Shown: positions 39,901 through 52,530, numbered from the stretch's first letter. The stretch: DNA of 64,000 nucleotides from Membranipora membranacea (GCA_914767715.1 OU612067.1:7874001-7938000), one strand, 5' to 3'. Notes: a model not told the origin generated them from the sequence alone. Program-made: numbers and translations.

Positions 39901-42900
39901 AGAGCTCACAGTTCACACTATTTTTATGAAGAGAGAAAGAGTTATGTTGCCTCTCTTTCTTCCTCCCTTTCTCCCTTCTTCTCTTGACATAGAACTAGAC
40001 TTTCATATAAGAGGTTGAACTGAGAATTACCTCCAAAGGTAACTCCAGCATTGCTTCTCAGCTTGCTGGCTAAGATCAAAGTGTCACTGCCAATGGCCGA
40101 TTAGTGCCAGTTCAGTTTTGGTAGCTTGCTGCACACCCACGATTAGGAGGTCTTCTATGGCCTCACCTCTAGGATGCATTCTAGTTTTCTAGGATGTATC
40201 ACATTCTCAGTATGAGGATTTAGGGCACCTTGCGTCCCTCTTTAGGGGCAGCCCAATCTTCTGTTTCTTACTAAACAGCAAGACTCATTCAATTAATAGC
40301 TGATCACTTCTCAGCCTTTTGGCAAAGATCAAAGTGGCACTGCCAATGGGCGATTGGTGCCTGTTTCTGTTTCTGGGAGCTTGCTGCACACTTATGATTA
40401 GGAGGTCCCCCATGGCTTCACCTCTAGGATGCATTTCAGTTTTCTAGGATGTATCTCACTCTCAGTACGAGGTCTTCGGGCAACTTGCGTCCCTCTTTAG
40501 GGGCAGCCCACCCTCTGTTTTGTCATAAACAGGGTTCATGGAAAGTGTTCTTGTATTGTCATACCGGATTTAGTCTGAAGTTCCGGCATCCATTCATTTG
40601 CTTTCACTTTATTGTAAAAACATATGGTAAGCCATGCGCCTGTTTCTGTATATTTGATTCTATTTACAGTGTGCTCTGACAGTACCTCATGAGAACAGAG
40701 TTTATGAGATTCATTCAGCCACACAGCTTCCTATGATAATGCAGAGTAAAGTGGCAAGCCTTCTGAAAATCGCCACTGCTGATATTACTGTCAAGGTTAA
40801 ACGTGTCGGTAAGTTACTAAGTCTGTATATCTATTTTTCTTTATATTGATTTCACTCTTTGAATTTGTAGTCAAAGATGTCGTTTGAGTCATTTACCATG
40901 TCAATCATACTAATCATTCTGAGCTTCAAACCAACATCAATCATTGATTGCTGCAATCATCAAAATTGGTCCATGGTTGCTGGATCAAGAATGATCGAAT
41001 TTGCCTGTACTTGGAGTTGCGGCAACGGCCGCGGCGGCTCACCTGTAGAATTGAAGCGACCCAATGCAGGCGAATTGCATCAATTTTGATCTACTCAGTT
41101 GCCATGTGACCTTACTTTTTTATATTAATATAAACATTAAAGCTTTTGCATGCATATGTAAAACATATGTAATAGGGCCAGGGAGCCCATAAGAAGTTAA
41201 TCTATTTGTTCCATGATTACAGGAGGAGGATTTGGTGGTAAGCAGCTCCGATCCTTGATGGTGGCTCTACCGACAGCTGCTGCCGCTGACAAGTAAATGA
41301 AGTTCAAATATTATTTCAATGTCTTATTTATGTTTGTATTGTTATATAAAATATGTGAAATCTGAACCAGCTTTTATTTGAGAGATCTTCTTGTGCCCTC
41401 CAAATCAGCGATTTCTTGCTGCCAGCTTCTAATATCACTTCATCTCTTCTATAAAATATATAGATTTGGAGTGCCGGTACGCTGCGTCTTAGACCGAGAT
41501 GAGGACATGAGTATAACTGGTAAAAGGACACCTCTACAGGCCAAATACAAAGTTGGCTTTGCTAGTGATGGAGTTATCAAAGCACTTGATGTTCAGCTGT
41601 ATACTAACGCTGGCTGTACCCCTGATGTCTCCCCATCCGTAAGTTGACAAAGGTCATGATCTGCTTGGATTTAAAGTCTGACAATGGCAATAAAGAAATG
41701 ATACCCAGATGACTGATCTTCGGTGGGAAAAGAAACTCAGCGAATCTAAAGGCTAAACAGGATATATAGGGATAAATGTGTCGTCTGAAATCAACATTAA
41801 ATTTTTTCTCATACACACTGGCCATAATTGCGTCTGATCTAAGTGTTAGCCTATGTGTAGGGCAAAGGTAACTCTTAGTCTAAGTGTTAGTCTAGAGTGT
41901 GATCTACTTTCAAAGCTAACAAGTATGAAGAGCTAGTTGTCTGTTTAGTCCATCTGGTGGGACAACTCCCCAACAACATATCTGTATCTCACTGCTTATG
42001 GAGTGAATACGATCACGTAGGGTGGCAGACATTTCGCCAATGTACATTTTGCCAATGCAATGTTTTGCCAATCACATTTCGCCAATCATACTTTGCCAAA
42101 GATATTTCGCCAGTCTTATTTTGCCAATCACATTTCGCCAAAGATGTTTTGCCAATTTTATTTTGCCAATCACATTTTGCCAAAGACATTTCGCCAGTCA
42201 TATTTTGCCAATCACATTTCGCCAAAGATGTTTTGCCAATTTTATTTTGCCAATCACATTTTGCCAAAGACATTTCGCCAGTCATATTTTGCCAATCACA
42301 TTTCGCCAAAGATGTTTTGCCAATTTTATTTTGCCAATCACATTTTGCCAAAGATGTTTTGCCAATCTCATTTTGCCAATCTCATTTTGCCAAAGGTAGT
42401 TTGTCAATCTCATTTTGCCGATCATAAATTGCCAATAACATTTCGTCAACCCCAATTGCCAATTAAGGCGTAGAAATATTCATTCCATAAATGCTTCATG
42501 ATGATGGTAAGGAATGCGTACCGGGTCAACTGTCGGTATGGGACGACTCCAATTGTTTTTGAGCACGCGCAATCAGCACTTATTGATTGTTCCCTCTTCA
42601 TGGTTCTGGTTTTACTATCCTGATCCCTTTTTGCTGTGACCGTTACAATTACCGATATCAGCACCCGTATTTTTTCCAAAAAATTCCGATTTCAGACTAG
42701 ATTGTCGGCCGCAAAACTGGATTTGTATTTGCTGTGATCTAAAGTTTAATGACAGATAGTAAGCAATATAGTTTGGTATTAGACACCATATCTATTCAGG
42801 GCGGGGGGGAGAGACTATGAACGTTTATTCTGCTGTTCAGTCATACATTAATTAAGCACCTACAGGAATAATTATAATAATATGTTATAAGCACACACTG

Positions 42901-45900
42901 ATATAATATAATATAATATAATATAATGTCAATGGTTGAACATCAGAGGTCTATAATATATGAAAAGAAATATCTTTCCTATTCACATCCATCCTTGACT
43001 GTTGCCGGTTAGTTCATGCAATTCTTGCTGAGATTGTCCATCCAAAGAGTTCGAGCTTAAAACATTTGCAGGCATAGGTTAAGGCAAAATGGTGGCCGAA
43101 TGTTGCACCTGGAAAACATCAGCAACATGAAGGTGCTGGCTATCTATGTATTGTGGTACTGATATAATCACCAATATTAATTTACCAATAATTTTATGAT
43201 AATAATAATCTCTACAAATTCATAATATACGTATAAATCTAAAAAAAGAAATTCTTTTTAAGATTCTTTTACCAAATTTTTAAAACACGATCTTTTTTAG
43301 TTGTCACTTTTTATATGACGAGACTTTTAAAGGTTTAACACTCATTGTGAAGATCAATGGTCAGATTAAAGATAATAATTGTAATGGAGCACCTGTGTGA
43401 CAGTTTTAATGACAGTGAAACTACGCAAGGAATATTTTTTAGACTTCAGCAAGGCTTTGACACCATCAACCATGATATTTTAATTAAAAGATTGCCTTTT
43501 TGTAATTTTATAAATGATGTATGTAATTTGCTGAAATCTTATTTAGAAAACGGAGAGCAATTCGTCAAAATCAACGATCATTTCAGTACAATAAAATAGG
43601 TCGATATAGGAATCCGGATCAGGGATCCGTATTAGGTCCAATTTTATATTTAATATTAATTAATGATTTGGTTATACCCGCGCCAATGTTTAAATATATT
43701 CTCTTTGCCGACGACACAAATATATCTTCCAATGATCACAAAAATAAAAAAAAGGTCATAAAATTAAACGATGGTGCTTGAGTAATGAATTGATTTTAAA
43801 CTATACAAAAACAAACAAATTTTAGATCCTGAACAGTACCATATAAAACTTGGTAATCAGGTTTTAATGACAAAAAAATAGCAGATCATTTCTCGGCATT
43901 CACCTTGATGAGAGCATAGTTTTGAAATCAAATAATTTAGAAGTTAGTCGGAAATTGAAGTACATCCTATTTTTAATGCGTTGTGTACAACCATATCATG
44001 ATATTCATACGATGATCAAATTGTATAACACATGTCGCATATTGTCATCTAAATGACACCTATTCACTTCAAAAATCCGCCCACATAGCTATGTGACCTC
44101 TTTCTTTTCTGTGTATCAAATTGTGCCCATTGAAAATTGTAAATTGTTACTTTTTAATAATAATGGCGAGTTAGAAATCAAAACCCCGGCCGTAACAGCC
44201 ACTTGGTGCAAACCTGTTGAATTCATACCAACTGGGGGAGGAGGGGGCGGCTCCTTTTGCCTTGTGTGAGAGTTTGCGGGGTGTGGTTCGAATCTTGCCA
44301 AGTAGGCTGCGTGTCTGGGCTAGCCTTGTGGAAAGTAGGCTTCATTGTCCTGACATGGCCGCCTCACTATTCCTGGACTTATCCTACCATGCCGCTGCTT
44401 TATTTTATTTCACTATTTTAGTGCATTTATTTTAAATACAATTAATTGTTGCAGGAAAAAAATGATAGATTTTCCTTTCCTCTGTAGGCTTGACCTCTGG
44501 CCTGCAACCATTGACTTTATGTTATGTCAATGTTATGTCAACAAATAATCTTTTAAACAATATTATAGCGTCCTGTTAAAACAGCTTACCTTCAACCTTG
44601 GTTGCCACCACAGCTGTCAGTTTATTCAAAATTCATTCTTCCCAACATTATTTTTCACAGATAACATGATAATATTTTTTCTGTCAATCTACTATTTAAT
44701 TTTTTTTCTTTTCAAGGCTTATATTGTAAAACATTCTTTGAGAATGAAAATTTTTCCAATAAAGTATTAAAACAAAAATGTGTGCATTCAACATATTATT
44801 GAAATTATTTCAATAGGTTCCTAATTGATGTATGGACGAGCAGCACAATAAACATAAAGAGTAATTTCCAGAATAGATATGATGCCATTTCCAAACTATA
44901 TGGCTTACCCACTGAATTAAATTCTTCTCATGGAATGGAAGTAGTATCATGACATCATCCAGTTGAAACACTCAACACAGGGACTGCTCTGACATTAATC
45001 TGATTGGCTGTCCCTACTAGCATGAAAAATATAGCCTGGGAAATTCACTTGTCTACAAAACTGCAAACAGTGATAAAATGCCTTTAACATCAATGATTTG
45101 GGCTTTTCTAAAATGCTATTAGGGACTGGCTATTTTTGCTGCCCTTTGTTTGGCAAAAGAAAGCTAATGATGCTATTCCAGATATGGAATTCAATGGGCT
45201 TACCATCTGACATTACACATTTTTGATGATAGCAAATACAAAACCAGATTTGCGGTCAACGATCTAGTCTGAAATCTGAATTTTTTGGATAAAATATAGG
45301 AGCTGATATCGGTAATGGTTATGGTCACAGCAAAAAGGGATGAGGATAGTAGAACCAGAACCATGAGGAGAGAACAATCAATTGGATTCGTCCCATCCCG
45401 ACAGTTGACCCGGTAATTTCCTTACCATCATCATGAAGCCTTTTTGGAACGAATATTTGTACGCCTTAATTGGCAATTGGCGATGACGAAATGTTATTGG
45501 CAATTTATGATTGACAAAATATCTTTGGCAAAATATGATTGGCAAAATGAGATTGGCAAAATGAAATTGGCAAAATGTCTTTGGCAAAATGTGACTGGCA
45601 AAATGAGATTGGCAAAATGTATTTGGCAAAATGTGATTGGCAAAATAAGATTGGCAAAACATCTTTGGCGAAATGTGATTGGCAAAATAAGATTGGCGAA
45701 ATGTCTTTGGCGAAATGTGATTGGCGATTTGTGATTGGCAAAACATAGCATTGGCAAAATGTACATTGGCGAAATGTAGCGGATTCGATCACGTAAGTGA
45801 CATGCAAACATTCGCTGTTTCGATTGCCTAAGTTTGTTTAGATTTACCGGGTACATCTGACATCTGAACCTCTGTAGAACCGTTCATAGGGCTCTACCTG

Positions 45901-48900
45901 ACAAGGATCATGTATTATTAGATCGAGGTCTGGGACGTTCTTTTGTCTATTTACTAATTTATTTATATCTGTTTTGTTCTCTAGCCCTATTCACCTTCCA
46001 TGTTTAAGGTTGAGGACTACTTGATATGACTGCAACATACATCTGCTTGATTCTTAAACTTATTTTCACCTTGACTTGGAAACCTAGTCATCACTATAAA
46101 TCACTTCCAAAGCCGGCACACCAGTGCCAGTCATTGTCAACCCTGACTGACGGACAGCAATATTATAACCAAAGACTGCAGAATAGATTTAGCCTGATAG
46201 AATATCACTTAGACTCGCCACATCATTTCTAAGAATTCTTTTCTCTCCTCAATCAGATTGCACAGCAAGCCGTAACAAGTATAGAGTCAGGTTACCACAT
46301 AGCTAATATGAGAGTAAGCGGGCAAGCCTGTAAGACAAACCTCCCGTCTAATTGCTCAATGAGAGGTCTCACTGGACCTCAGGCTATCTTTATTATGGAT
46401 AGTATAGTGAGAGATGTAGCTATCAGAGTTGGTCTCCCCCTTCATGAGGTATGCGAGAGTGTGATATGACTTGTGCCGGGATATGTGTATGGTGGCTCTT
46501 TAGAAGCTTTGTGATTCGCATTGTCGTATTTCCATCAAATTGATGATTTTAACATTCCTTGTCAAAAGATTTCATAGCAGTACTTCCATTCTGATCCAAC
46601 AAAATATTCTTGATTGTGTTGTTATTGTTTCAGGTACAGCAGAAGAACTTTTGCAAGGAAGGGGACAAGACATTGTGGGAACAGCCTATGTCAGATATCA
46701 GTAACTTAGAGAGGTGTTTTAATCAAATCATGGCAAGCTCAGATTATATAAAAAGGCTGGATGGTGTCAATAAATTTAACAGGTATGTCCTTTGTATGTT
46801 GAGAAAAACAAAGTATGCTCATGACGTAATTGTTTAACTTTTTAATCCTCTTTCTATTGAACTAAAACTATATCTCAGCTAGATTGATTGTGAATTCTTT
46901 GCATACCAGGCTCTGGGGTACAATCTGGCAAACTTCCTCCGTTCTTAATGACAATGGTTCAATCAATAAATGGAGTACAAAACAAAATGTACTTACGCAA
47001 AAAAAAACTGCGCAGTAAAACTCAAGACCATTATTACGATATGGGTTTGTGGTGATTGGAGTCTAGTCTGTCTGAGATCTACTTTAGATGGTCATGCTAC
47101 AGAGGTCAGCATGTGATATGTACCAAACTCTATCTAAATAAACTTGGTGACTGTCTGTCAATGTTTGAAATTTTCTTTTAGAGAAAATAACAATACTAAA
47201 AGAGGCATCAATATATCCCCTATGAAGTACTCTTTGGGCTTCTCTCCTCCGTTTTTGAATCAAGCCGGAGCTCTAGTTAACATATACACAGACGGACATG
47301 TGCTGATATCCCATGGGGGAGTAGAGCTTGGTCATGGTATCAACACCAAGATGATTCAAGTATGTTGCTGCTGTCTCATGAATTCTATCAGTATTCCATT
47401 GCTAGTGAAAGCTCACAATTAGTTCATATACTTGTTGCAGTTTGATGGACTTTCTTTTCACGCGATTTATTTTCTTCAGATTGCAAGTGAGGCGTTGGAT
47501 ATCCCTACAAGTAAGATCCGTCTACACGATACATCGACAGACAAAGTACCAAACAGTATTCTAACTGGTGCCAGCGCCACAACATCGCTAAACGGAGCTG
47601 CTGTACTGGTATGTTAGATTTTCCCAACCAAATCCAAACTATTACCATTTATGACCACCACTATTCACATGTAAAACGTGTTAGTACTCTTCACTGACTG
47701 CGACACAAGGCAGTACATGAGTCACGTGTGTCATCCTGTCTAACCAACATAAGGAGTTATCTTCCCATGTGAGGAATGAAACTAAGGTCATTGGTAGCTA
47801 TAATTTATTCCATGTCATTTTTTTATTTTATCTTCACCCTGGGCTATTGAAAATGTGTGTTAAGTAACATTAAGTCAACCCAAAACTAGCTAAACTTAAC
47901 TGTACCTCATGTCCACTCATATAGGGTAAGTAAATCTTTTCCTGCATGGTATGTTAAAATAGTGACGTTTATTTCAATATTTAGAATGCCTGTGAGATAC
48001 TAAATAAGAGGTTGGAACCTGTGAAACAGATGATGCCAGGTGCACCCTGGGAGCAGTGTATCGGTGCTGCCTTTATGATGAGAATTTCATTGTCTGCTGC
48101 TGGCTTTTACAGGTGAGGCAAGACTTAATATCTGTTACAGTTATCACTGTTAAAATTAGGCTCGAAGGTCAGTTCTTAATTGAGACCTGGCCCTGTTTAT
48201 GTCTAAACTAAAGGAGGGACGCAATCTGCCCGAAATCCTCGTACAGGGATTTGATACAACCCAGAAAACTTCAATGTCTCATAGATGTGAAGCCATAGCG
48301 GACCTCCTGAACTTGAGTTTGCAGCAAGCTGCCATAACAGGCACTAATCGTCCATTGGCAGTGACTCTTTGAACTTAGCCAATAGGCCGAGAAGCGACCT
48401 GGCGACCTGGCAGCTCTGTCATTATCAGAGTGTTCTTTCAGGCACAATGGCCTTGTGGAACTATTTTTTGTCAGATAATAAACTAGCGCATAACATGCCT
48501 CATTGTGATGAATTTGTTACTTACAGCACGCCTGGTGTGACAAATATAGACTGGGAGGGTACCGGTACGGGCCTGTGCTTCACTTGTTTCTCTTATGGAG
48601 CTGCTGTTAGCGAGGTGGAGGTTGATTGTATTACCGGTGCACATAAGGTAAGGGAGACAACTTCCTCATTTCCATAATGTGTCGACGTGTTGAGCATATC
48701 TTTTTAATAGCTAACAAATTGTGATTGGGGTAGTCGACAACCAGCTTGAGGACCACTGATGACCTATAGATGTAACCAATACCACCATATTTAACTTTGG
48801 CAACATCTAACAAATCTAAACTATAACCTAAAACAAAAGCAGGTACTTTTCTTGAACTATAATATGTAATTTGAATTGTCTTTGCCCAGGTTCTGAGGAC

Positions 48901-49870
48901 CGATGTTGTAGTTGATGCGGGTAAAAGTATAAACCCCGCAATAGATGTGGGACAGATAGAAGGAGCGTTCATTCAAGGCTATGGTCTCTTCTGCATGGAA
49001 GATGTTCAGGTATGGTCGAAAAGTTAAGAGCAGCTATTATATCTAAGTGATGACTCATTTTTTGTCATCTAATACTACAATGGAGGGATATTGATGGCAA
49101 ATAATGTTACTTGCATAGAGAATATATACCTAGAATTGAATCTTTAATTTAGTTTGTCTTAAAATTGCTCTTTCATTAAACACACCGGTTGTCAGCTATA
49201 TTTTTCCTCTGTGTACGGACCCTTTACTTTTAAAAAATCATCTTTTGTAGATTGATGAGAACGGAGTGACTCTAAATACCGGACCAGGCTCTTATAAGAT
49301 TCCCATGCTGAATGATATTCCAAAAACATTCAATGTGGCCCTCCTTGAAGATTCAGTGAATGAGAAGGCAGTCCTTGGTTCAAAGGTACCTTGTATTATA
49401 TGAACTTTCTATTCTAAGCTGCCTGCTTTATATCTATAGAGTGTTTTTGGCCTTCAAATAGTATTTTACCAGCTTTTTACTATGGAAGGCTATTTTTCTG
49501 GCGATAACAAGGACAGGGTCATAAAATATGAGAAATCTTAAAAATGAATATTTAGTCAGATTATCTTTTGACCAATCCCATTCTACAGTTGCCCTTGTCA
49601 TTTCATTGTTGCTTTTCAGCCATGAACGGGTATAGTTTGTATCATTGATTATAAGTGCAGTGTTTTCACTTTTTTTTAAATTCTCTATTTATTCTACAGG
49701 CGATAGGAGAGCCTCCAGTATCACTGGCAGGCTCTGTATTCTTTGCCATCAAGTCAGCCATTGAGTCTGCAAGAGAGGCGGCAGGTTTGAGTAAAGAGTT
49801 CAGGTTTGATTCTCCGCTCACCTGTGAAAAAGTGAGACTGGCTTGTCCTAAGGAATTCAAAACAGACTAA
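31797..49870 (+). CDS. Xanthine dehydrogenase/aldehyde oxidase-family molybdenum hydroxylase, copy B (complete)
   Basis: Twenty-eight exons join in frame to 3900 nt, 1299 aa plus stop, close to the usual 1330 aa of animal XDH/AOX. The start is the ATG at 31797 (context AAAATGG), giving the normal N-terminus [19 protein letters not shown]. Domain order is canonical: two [2Fe-2S] clusters (aa 1-165), FAD domain (about 230-530), molybdopterin domain (about 587-1299); separate entries give exons and motifs. Exon sizes and phases from exon 14 onward equal those of copy A, except exon 16, one codon shorter. Substrate-site residues differ from both XDH and aldehyde oxidase: Q785 for Glu802, Q863 for Arg880, L897 for Phe914; R895 (Arg912) and the catalytic E1247 (Glu1261) are kept. 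The NAD-loop FFxxYR motif is absent, so electron transfer to oxygen rather than NAD is more likely (inference). An oxidase or dehydrogenase name would be a guess. Confidence 0.95.
34700..37073 (+). CDS. Copy B exons 7-12: FAD-binding domain, divergent
   Basis: Exons 34700-34838, 35401-35645, 35922-36125, 36237-36338, 36607-36686, 36902-37073. Recognisable FAD_binding_5 features: [22 protein letters not shown] (VVGNTE in mammals), [13 protein letters not shown] (SFGAACPLSIVE), [16 protein letters not shown] in place of SVGGNIITASPISDLNP, and the C-terminal part [22 protein letters not shown]. The FFPGYRK loop of XDH, which contacts FAD and NAD, is replaced by LYKKNPS, and the REDDIA segment by RQHMTIA. 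The domain is therefore intact in length but has lost several cofactor-contact consensus positions. Known: aldehyde oxidases also lose NAD-loop residues. Inferred: NAD use is unlikely; FAD affinity may be altered. Confidence 0.88.
37200..37485 (-). mobile_element. tRNA-derived SINE (minus strand)
   Basis: The reverse complement near 37400-37475 reads GGCTTGCCTAGTGGTTAGCG and GGGGTTCAATTCCC, matching tRNA A and B boxes, followed by a body to about 37200. In intron 12 of copy B. Confidence 0.65.
37621..49870 (+). CDS. Copy B exons 13-28: molybdopterin (substrate) domain
   Basis: Exons 37621-37786, 38368-38534, 39258-39377, 39592-39738, 40670-40808, 41223-41292, 41464-41638, 46257-46448, 46634-46782, 47182-47359, 47480-47608, 47985-48112, 48527-48647, 48890-49009, 49251-49385, 49700-49870. 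Exon 13 has a NAGNAG acceptor (CAGCAG at 37615-37620), so one extra Gln is possible. Motifs: [22 protein letters not shown]750 (bovine Gln767), GGGFGGKQ with Q785 at the Glu802 position, [19 protein letters not shown] with Q863 at the Arg880 position, [34 protein letters not shown] (H1024 in place of the cofactor-loop Gln of GQG), [34 protein letters not shown] and SKAIGEPP with E1247. The TAA stop is at 49868-49870. The GHG change is not shared with copy A. Confidence 0.93.
40048..40282 (+). mobile_element. U2 snRNA-derived SINE, copy 2
   Basis: Head TTGCTTCTCAGC..GGCTAAGATCAAAG resembles the 5' end of U2 snRNA (ATCGCTTCTCGGCCTTTTGG, then CTAAGATCAAG). It is followed by a non-U2 body ending with an AAACAG motif. 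Immediately followed by copy 3. Confidence 0.65.
40303..40535 (+). mobile_element. U2 snRNA-derived SINE, copy 3
   Basis: Head ATCACTTCTCAGCCTTTTGG then CAAAGATCAAAG; about 30 of the first 34 bases match the U2 5' end. The body ends ATAAACAGGGTTC. Tandem to copy 2, in copy B intron 16. Confidence 0.7.
42029..45777. mobile_element. 3.75-kb foldback element with 14-bp repeat arms
   Basis: Lies in intron 19 of copy B. The left arm (42029 to about 42800) and right arm (about 45166-45777) are inverted copies. The outer 300-420 bp of each consist of a 14-bp unit, consensus TTTGCCAATCACAT. In the left arm six units form an 84-bp higher-order repeat (for example 42114-42197, then again). The inner arms are unique sequence shared in reverse, such as the ATCTAGTCTGAAATC region. 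A 10-bp direct repeat CGATCACGTA at 42010-42019 and 45786-45795 lies 8-9 bp outside the arms and may be the target duplication. The interior holds a decayed reverse-transcriptase fragment. Because 14 is not a multiple of 3 and the unit lacks stops, long meaningless frames open in all phases. Confidence 0.8.
43357..44040 (+). pseudogene. Decayed non-LTR (LINE) reverse transcriptase fragment
   Basis: Frameshifted pieces match reverse-transcriptase blocks: [13 protein letters not shown] near 43450, [16 protein letters not shown] near 43625-43680 and the catalytic FADDTN near 43704-43721. Stops and frameshifts separate the blocks, for example at 43597-43599. It sits inside the foldback element, so either the LINE inserted there or the element carries it. 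Confidence 0.75.
48190..48402 (-). mobile_element. U2 snRNA-derived SINE, copy 4
   Basis: On the minus strand the head reads GGTCGCTTCTCGGCCTATTG then GCTAAGTTCAAAG, the best match to U2. Body as in copies 1-3 with GGCAGATTGCGTCCCTCCTT and an end CATAAACAGGG. In copy B intron 24. Confidence 0.7.
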
Positions 49871-52530
49871 AAGCGACTACAATGCAATGAATGTTTCAAC
49901 CCTCAAGCTATGCATGCCTTCCAAGCTGCAAAGGAGAAACATTCAAACACTATCTACCAACAAAACTGTCATACAAATTAATTCTGGTGGTGATTGCAAG
50001 CCCAGTGAAGATTTTCCCAGCAATGATGGATGCAAGAAGATAAACAGGTTAGAATAAAGAATGTGAATTTTATGGTGTGCCTAGCCTGGGATTCAGGCCA
50101 ACAATCGTACCTTGCCTGTAATAAGGGTTGTGTTGGATATTTCTTCTGTGGTGTTATCTACTCATGTATCACTGTTGAGCATCTGCTTGTGTTTTGGTAC
50201 TGTTTTGATTGGGTCTTGGTTTGATGTTGTGTTGAGTTGTCTGGTCACACACACTCACATACACACCCACACCCAACCCAACCTATATCCAAGTTGTTGG
50301 ACTGAATCCTAGTCTAGGGCGTGGCAAGATAAATAAGTTACAAAAGACAGCGGGAAGATTGATTATTGAGATCGAAATCCAACCACATCAGCCACATAAA
50401 TACTTGCACGCCTCAATATTTTCATGATTTTCTAGCTTATTTGCAACAATTGAATAATTTGTATAAGCCAAGAGCTTCAAACTTAGGAATGATCAAAATT
50501 CACGATATTTATTTATAGCCAAATAAAACTAAAGTCAATTACAAATAAGATCCATCTCTCAAGTCACAATCAAAACATTATCGATTGGATTGCCGCCTTT
50601 TGGGAGCAGCATATTAACACCTTGCGCCCCTTTTCTTGCGGCAGCAAATGACTTCTTATTGTCATCATGTCATCCCCCCTTGAGCGTAGTGGTCAAGGGG
50701 CTCACAAGTTAGTCTCATGTCATAACAGTAAATCTCCGATACATAGGTGAACCTCATAACTCGAGTGATCTGATCAAGACCACAGAGGTTTAGCGCTGGC
50801 AGTTATGACAGTACCTAAATCTTCATTGTATTGGGAGAGAGAGGGGTTCAGTAGAATTTCTCTGAGTAGGATGCAGGAACAGGATGCTTATGAGTCAAAG
50901 CGTACTTTTTCAGGTGTGATATACCCGACGGCAAGTAAGACATATATGTTGACACAATTATGTTGTTTTGTAAAATCAATATTTTCAAATCAGATTCTAT
51001 GTGTTACAAAAGGAGATAAATAAAGGCACTTTCTTTTAGTGTGTCAACAAGTGCATATTACATTCATTTGAGAAAATATTGCCCTGCTACCTTTCTTAAT
51101 TGATATTTCTTTCTCACAACCATCAAACAATGGTTAGAAGGTTCCATGCATGTACTCTTCCACTTCAGTCGGAAACATGTTATTGTTATATAGGATGCTC
51201 GTTCCCTGGAAAGAAGGTACGAGGTTAAGATTCGCACTTAATTGAACTTGTTATTTTAAGTCCCGGTGGGGGTCTAACTTTATATTATTTTGAGAACAGA
51301 TGCCAAACTGAGAAATAATTCTGACACAGAAAGTTAGAGAGTTGAAAAAGCGACCGAAAGGGTATCAGAAAATATGCCACCAATTAAAAGTGTTGTTTTG
51401 TCCCTTCCACAATTTGTTAGATAGTAGTGCTGCTCATCAGATTTAACCAAGATACCATTACTTTATTAATAATAAATAATCTCTGATATGTCTGCTGTCG
51501 TCAAAATCAAATCAATTCTGATCTGTTCCTGCAAAAGTTTCACTGTGACCACATCAGATAAATTTTGAAATGCTTTTGCTCTGAATATTTTATGCTTCAT
51601 AATATTAAAGACACGATAATACTTTACACATTAGGCAATCCAATTAACAATGAACAAAAGGGTCGGGTTCAACGGAGGAAAAGAGTGCATGTTACATTCA
51701 AGTAAGAAATATTCCCACTGCTTGTTATATCTGTTATCGATATTTTTTTCATGAATAAAACAAGGTTGGAAGGTTCAATTGAAGTTTCACGTTTAATTAA
51801 ACCGATAGCAACTCAATTCCCTTTTCTAAAATAAAAAGCTGGTGAGTTATGATGAATAAGCTGGATGTGAGTTCCTCATTTGAAAACAACCTGGGGTTGA
51901 TTATTCACGGTGTTTACGATAAATGGTACATGCCACCAATGCTTTGCTATGCTATCGGTTTGCACTGCTCAGTGATCCTGTTTGATCGTAATATTGGTTG
52001 ATTGGTTTTATTTTCTAAATTTTAACTTATCATTGAAAGAGACAGAATATTAGTGTAGTTGACAAAGAAAGAGTAACTTATATTTGTCAGGACAAGACAC
52101 AATAATCTTCCATTCATACTTTTCCTGGGATCCAAAGGGCTGTTTTAGCAAAGTAGATATAGCACATCATGATTTCTCCTTAAAAGAATGCCCAAAACCA
52201 AGAAATTTCCCATTTTTAAACTTCCTGCAATTAAATTGGCTCAGCCATCCATTTTGATATAAACAAGCTTTTCGGCACAACATCGTCAACTCAATTTTTG
52301 TCGTCAGCATCCAACGATGTATAGAAAGCGAATATTTGCTGACCCCAGGTTCTCCACCTTAACATAATGGGGTACAAAATTACAAGCAACTGGAACTGTC
52401 CATAAGCCTCATACTAAAATAATGCTATCGGCTTTACAAAGATTGCTGATCAGTTACAAGCATTCTGTTGGCTGCAATTTGGATTTGAAGCTCATTGAAT
52501 ATTTGCGTTCATTGTTTCATTCAGAAGTTT
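49871..52530. other. 3' UTR of copy B and intergenic DNA
   Basis: After the poly(A) signal at 50053 I see no coding region or clear repeat until the minisatellite at 52531. Confidence 0.6.
50053..50058 (+). terminator. Polyadenylation signal of copy B
   Basis: AATAAA 183 bp after the stop codon of copy B. Confidence 0.55.

Noticed and set aside
40303-40535. Genuine U2 snRNA gene
   Set aside because: Only about the first 35 nt resemble U2; the Sm site and 3' stem-loops are absent.
42060-42470. Array of short spaced repeats resembling a CRISPR
   Set aside because: Units are contiguous with diverged 14-mers and no unique spacers; the genome is eukaryotic and the arrays form inverted transposon arms. 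The 52531-52790 array is likewise a minisatellite.
42013-42473. Several overlapping 100-156-codon frames with repeated CQSHFA or WQNKIG peptides on both strands
   Set aside because: They are translations of the 14-bp tandem repeat, which lacks stops in most frames; the same happens at 45378-45856. Not genes.
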